Shown here: positions 5,717-8,184 of the stretch, in pieces
Layout of the letters: every line of letters starts with the position of its first letter
Numbering within the stretch: the first letter of the stretch is position 1
Assembly: GCA_023409435.1 (NCBI GenBank)
Contig: JAEYHP010000154.1
Span: 1 to 8,184, forward strand
Length of the DNA stretch: 8,184 nucleotides
DNA from: Bacillota bacterium
Lineage (GTDB): Bacteria; Bacillota; Clostridia; Christensenellales; CAG-138
Reading direction: 5' to 3'
Translations under genes and position numbers: made by a program
Notes under the pieces: model-generated
Seen by the model: the letters and a program-made list of their open reading frames with translations, nothing else
Database searches by the model: none
What the model was told of the DNA's origin: nothing

Positions 5717-6421
5717 ATGATACGGCCCATTGATATTGCGAGGAAATTGGGAGTAAGCACAACGACGCTCAGGCATTATGAAGAGTTCGGAATGATTCCC
5801 CCTGTCACGCGAACGCCCAACGGGTATAGACTCTATACCGGCGAGCATATCGCTTATTTCCTCTGCATTCGGGAAATGATGCATGGATTCACCTTGTCAG
5901 AAATCACAAAGATGTTGAAACTGGTCATGGTAAATAAGATAGACGAGGCGCTTTGGATGGCAAACAAGGCGCAGGCTACGCTTCAAAATGACAAAAACGT
6001 CTGCAGGCAGATCAAACTGCGCTTTTTACAGAAGAAGAAAGCTGCTGTGTCAAAAGAGTTCCCGATTGATTTCGTGGCTAAGGCCACCGGTATCAACGCC
6101 TCTACCATTCGATATTGGGATAAAATAGGCCTTATCTCCGCAGGCAGATGCGCATCCAACAACTATAGAGCATTTACTGAGCGGCATCTTGACGAAATTT
6201 TAATAATACAGGCATTTAAGCTTGTGATGCGGGCGCACGGCGAGAAATACGCCGTTGAACAGATCCGTAAGGAACTATCGCAATTTGATTTTATGGATAT
6301 AAATAAGATTTCCGCCATAGTCGCCAGCGTTGAAGGGCATTTATCGGTGTTAAACCGCGCGCAAATCAGGAGCGTGTCCGCACTCTATCATCTTTGCGCA
6401 CAGGTTGGGGATATAGATTGA
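5717..6421 (+). CDS. Regulator with two tandem MerR-type DNA-binding domains
   Basis: This 234-residue transcription regulator carries two winged-helix MerR heads in one chain. The first is at about 5-70: IDIARKLGVSTTTLRHYEE, wing PNGYRLYT, then an arginine-containing helix pair. The second is at about 116-185: IDFVAKATGINASTIRYWDK, wing NNYRAFT. Ordinary MerR proteins have one head and dimerise through a coiled coil; here each chain could bind both halves of a dyad (inference). Helical stretches at 72-112 and 186-230 may be linker and dimer helix. There is no GyrI-like effector domain; Cys50, Cys96, Cys145 and Cys227 are spread out and do not form a metal site I recognise. The ATG at 5717 follows GGGAG by about 11 bases; an earlier in-frame ATG (5684) lies inside the -10. 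It is divergent from the UvrA-like gene and probably controls it and itself. Confidence 0.9.
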   Translation: MIRPIDIARKLGVSTTTLRHYEEFGMIPPVTRTPNGYRLYTGEHIAYFLCIREMMHGFTLSEITKMLKLVMVNKIDEALWMANKAQATLQNDKNVCRQIKLRFLQKKKAAVSKEFPIDFVAKATGINASTIRYWDKIGLISAGRCASNNYRAFTERHLDEILIIQAFKLVMRAHGEKYAVEQIRKELSQFDFMDINKISAIVASVEGHLSVLNRAQIRSVSALYHLCAQVGDID

Positions 6422-6442
6422 TTTTTAAATAAATTCAATAAA

Positions 6443-6495
6443 ACAGGGTGTTGGCACACTAAAATCATTCACGATTTTAGCCGCCAACACCCTGT
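6443..6495 (-). terminator. Long two-tier hairpin between convergent genes, bidirectional terminator
   Basis: The outer arms ACAGGGTGTTGGC (6443-6455) and GCCAACACCCTGT (6483-6495) pair perfectly over 13 bp. An inner stem, CTAAAATC (6459-6466) with GATTTTAG (6473-6480), follows a small internal loop. On the minus strand it starts about 33 bases after the ppdK stop and is followed by TTTTATTGAATTTATTT, a good terminator tail. On plus it lies 21 bases after the MerR-like stop but has only a broken T-rich tail. Confidence 0.85.
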
Positions 6496-6528
6496 ATTGT
6501 ACTTGTTACCTTAAGCGCCTATTGGCTC

Positions 6529-8184
<1,656 letters not shown>

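Noticed and set aside
5594..5884. 96-codon minus frame across the start of the MerR-like gene
   Set aside because: It crosses the divergent promoter region and opposes a clear MerR winged helix-turn-helix; the product has no recognisable motif.

Overview
The window looks like chromosome of an anaerobic Firmicute, most likely of the class Clostridia (inference). The reasons are the order trigger factor then clpP, a pyruvate phosphate dikinase of the bacterial/clostridial type, strong AGGAGG-like ribosome binding sites, and sigma-A-type promoters. No species can be named from the sequence alone. Nearly all genes lie on the minus strand; only one regulator is on plus.

Layout. Positions 1-558 hold clpP (minus, 3' end cut by the window edge). 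Positions 636-1949 hold tig, trigger factor (minus), with a clear extended -10 promoter at 2012-2040. Together these are a protein-quality-control unit read tig -> clpP. Positions 1950-2312 contain the tig promoter, several hairpins and one doubtful 70-codon frame. Positions 2313-2932 are a translationally coupled pair (minus): a small DUF2089-like helix-turn-helix protein, then a three-helix membrane protein. A strong promoter sits inside a perfect 13-bp inverted repeat, with a second dyad upstream, which suggests autoregulation. A terminator hairpin (3054-3087) separates this pair from the next gene.

Positions 3102-5546 (minus) encode a short UvrA paralogue of 814 residues that keeps both ABC modules and the zinc modules but lacks most of the UvrB-binding domain. 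Divergent from it, at 5717-6421 (plus), is a regulator with two MerR-type DNA-binding domains in one chain. The 170-bp gap between them holds the regulator's promoter and an imperfect 29-bp dyad over -10-like sequences for the UvrA paralogue. The pair resembles an inducible self-protection cassette against a DNA-binding drug or toxin (inference). A long two-tier hairpin (6443-6495) ends the convergent transcription units. Positions 6529-8184 are the C-terminal two thirds of ppdK (minus), whose 5' end lies outside the window.

The flanking housekeeping genes (clpP, tig, ppdK) are visibly GC-rich, while 2100-6500 is AT-richer with different codon use. The middle therefore looks like an accessory insert between core genes. 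The most interesting parts are the tandem-MerR/short-UvrA divergent pair and the operator-flanked DUF2089-like/membrane-protein operon. No RNA genes, CRISPR arrays, insertion sequences or transposase genes were seen.
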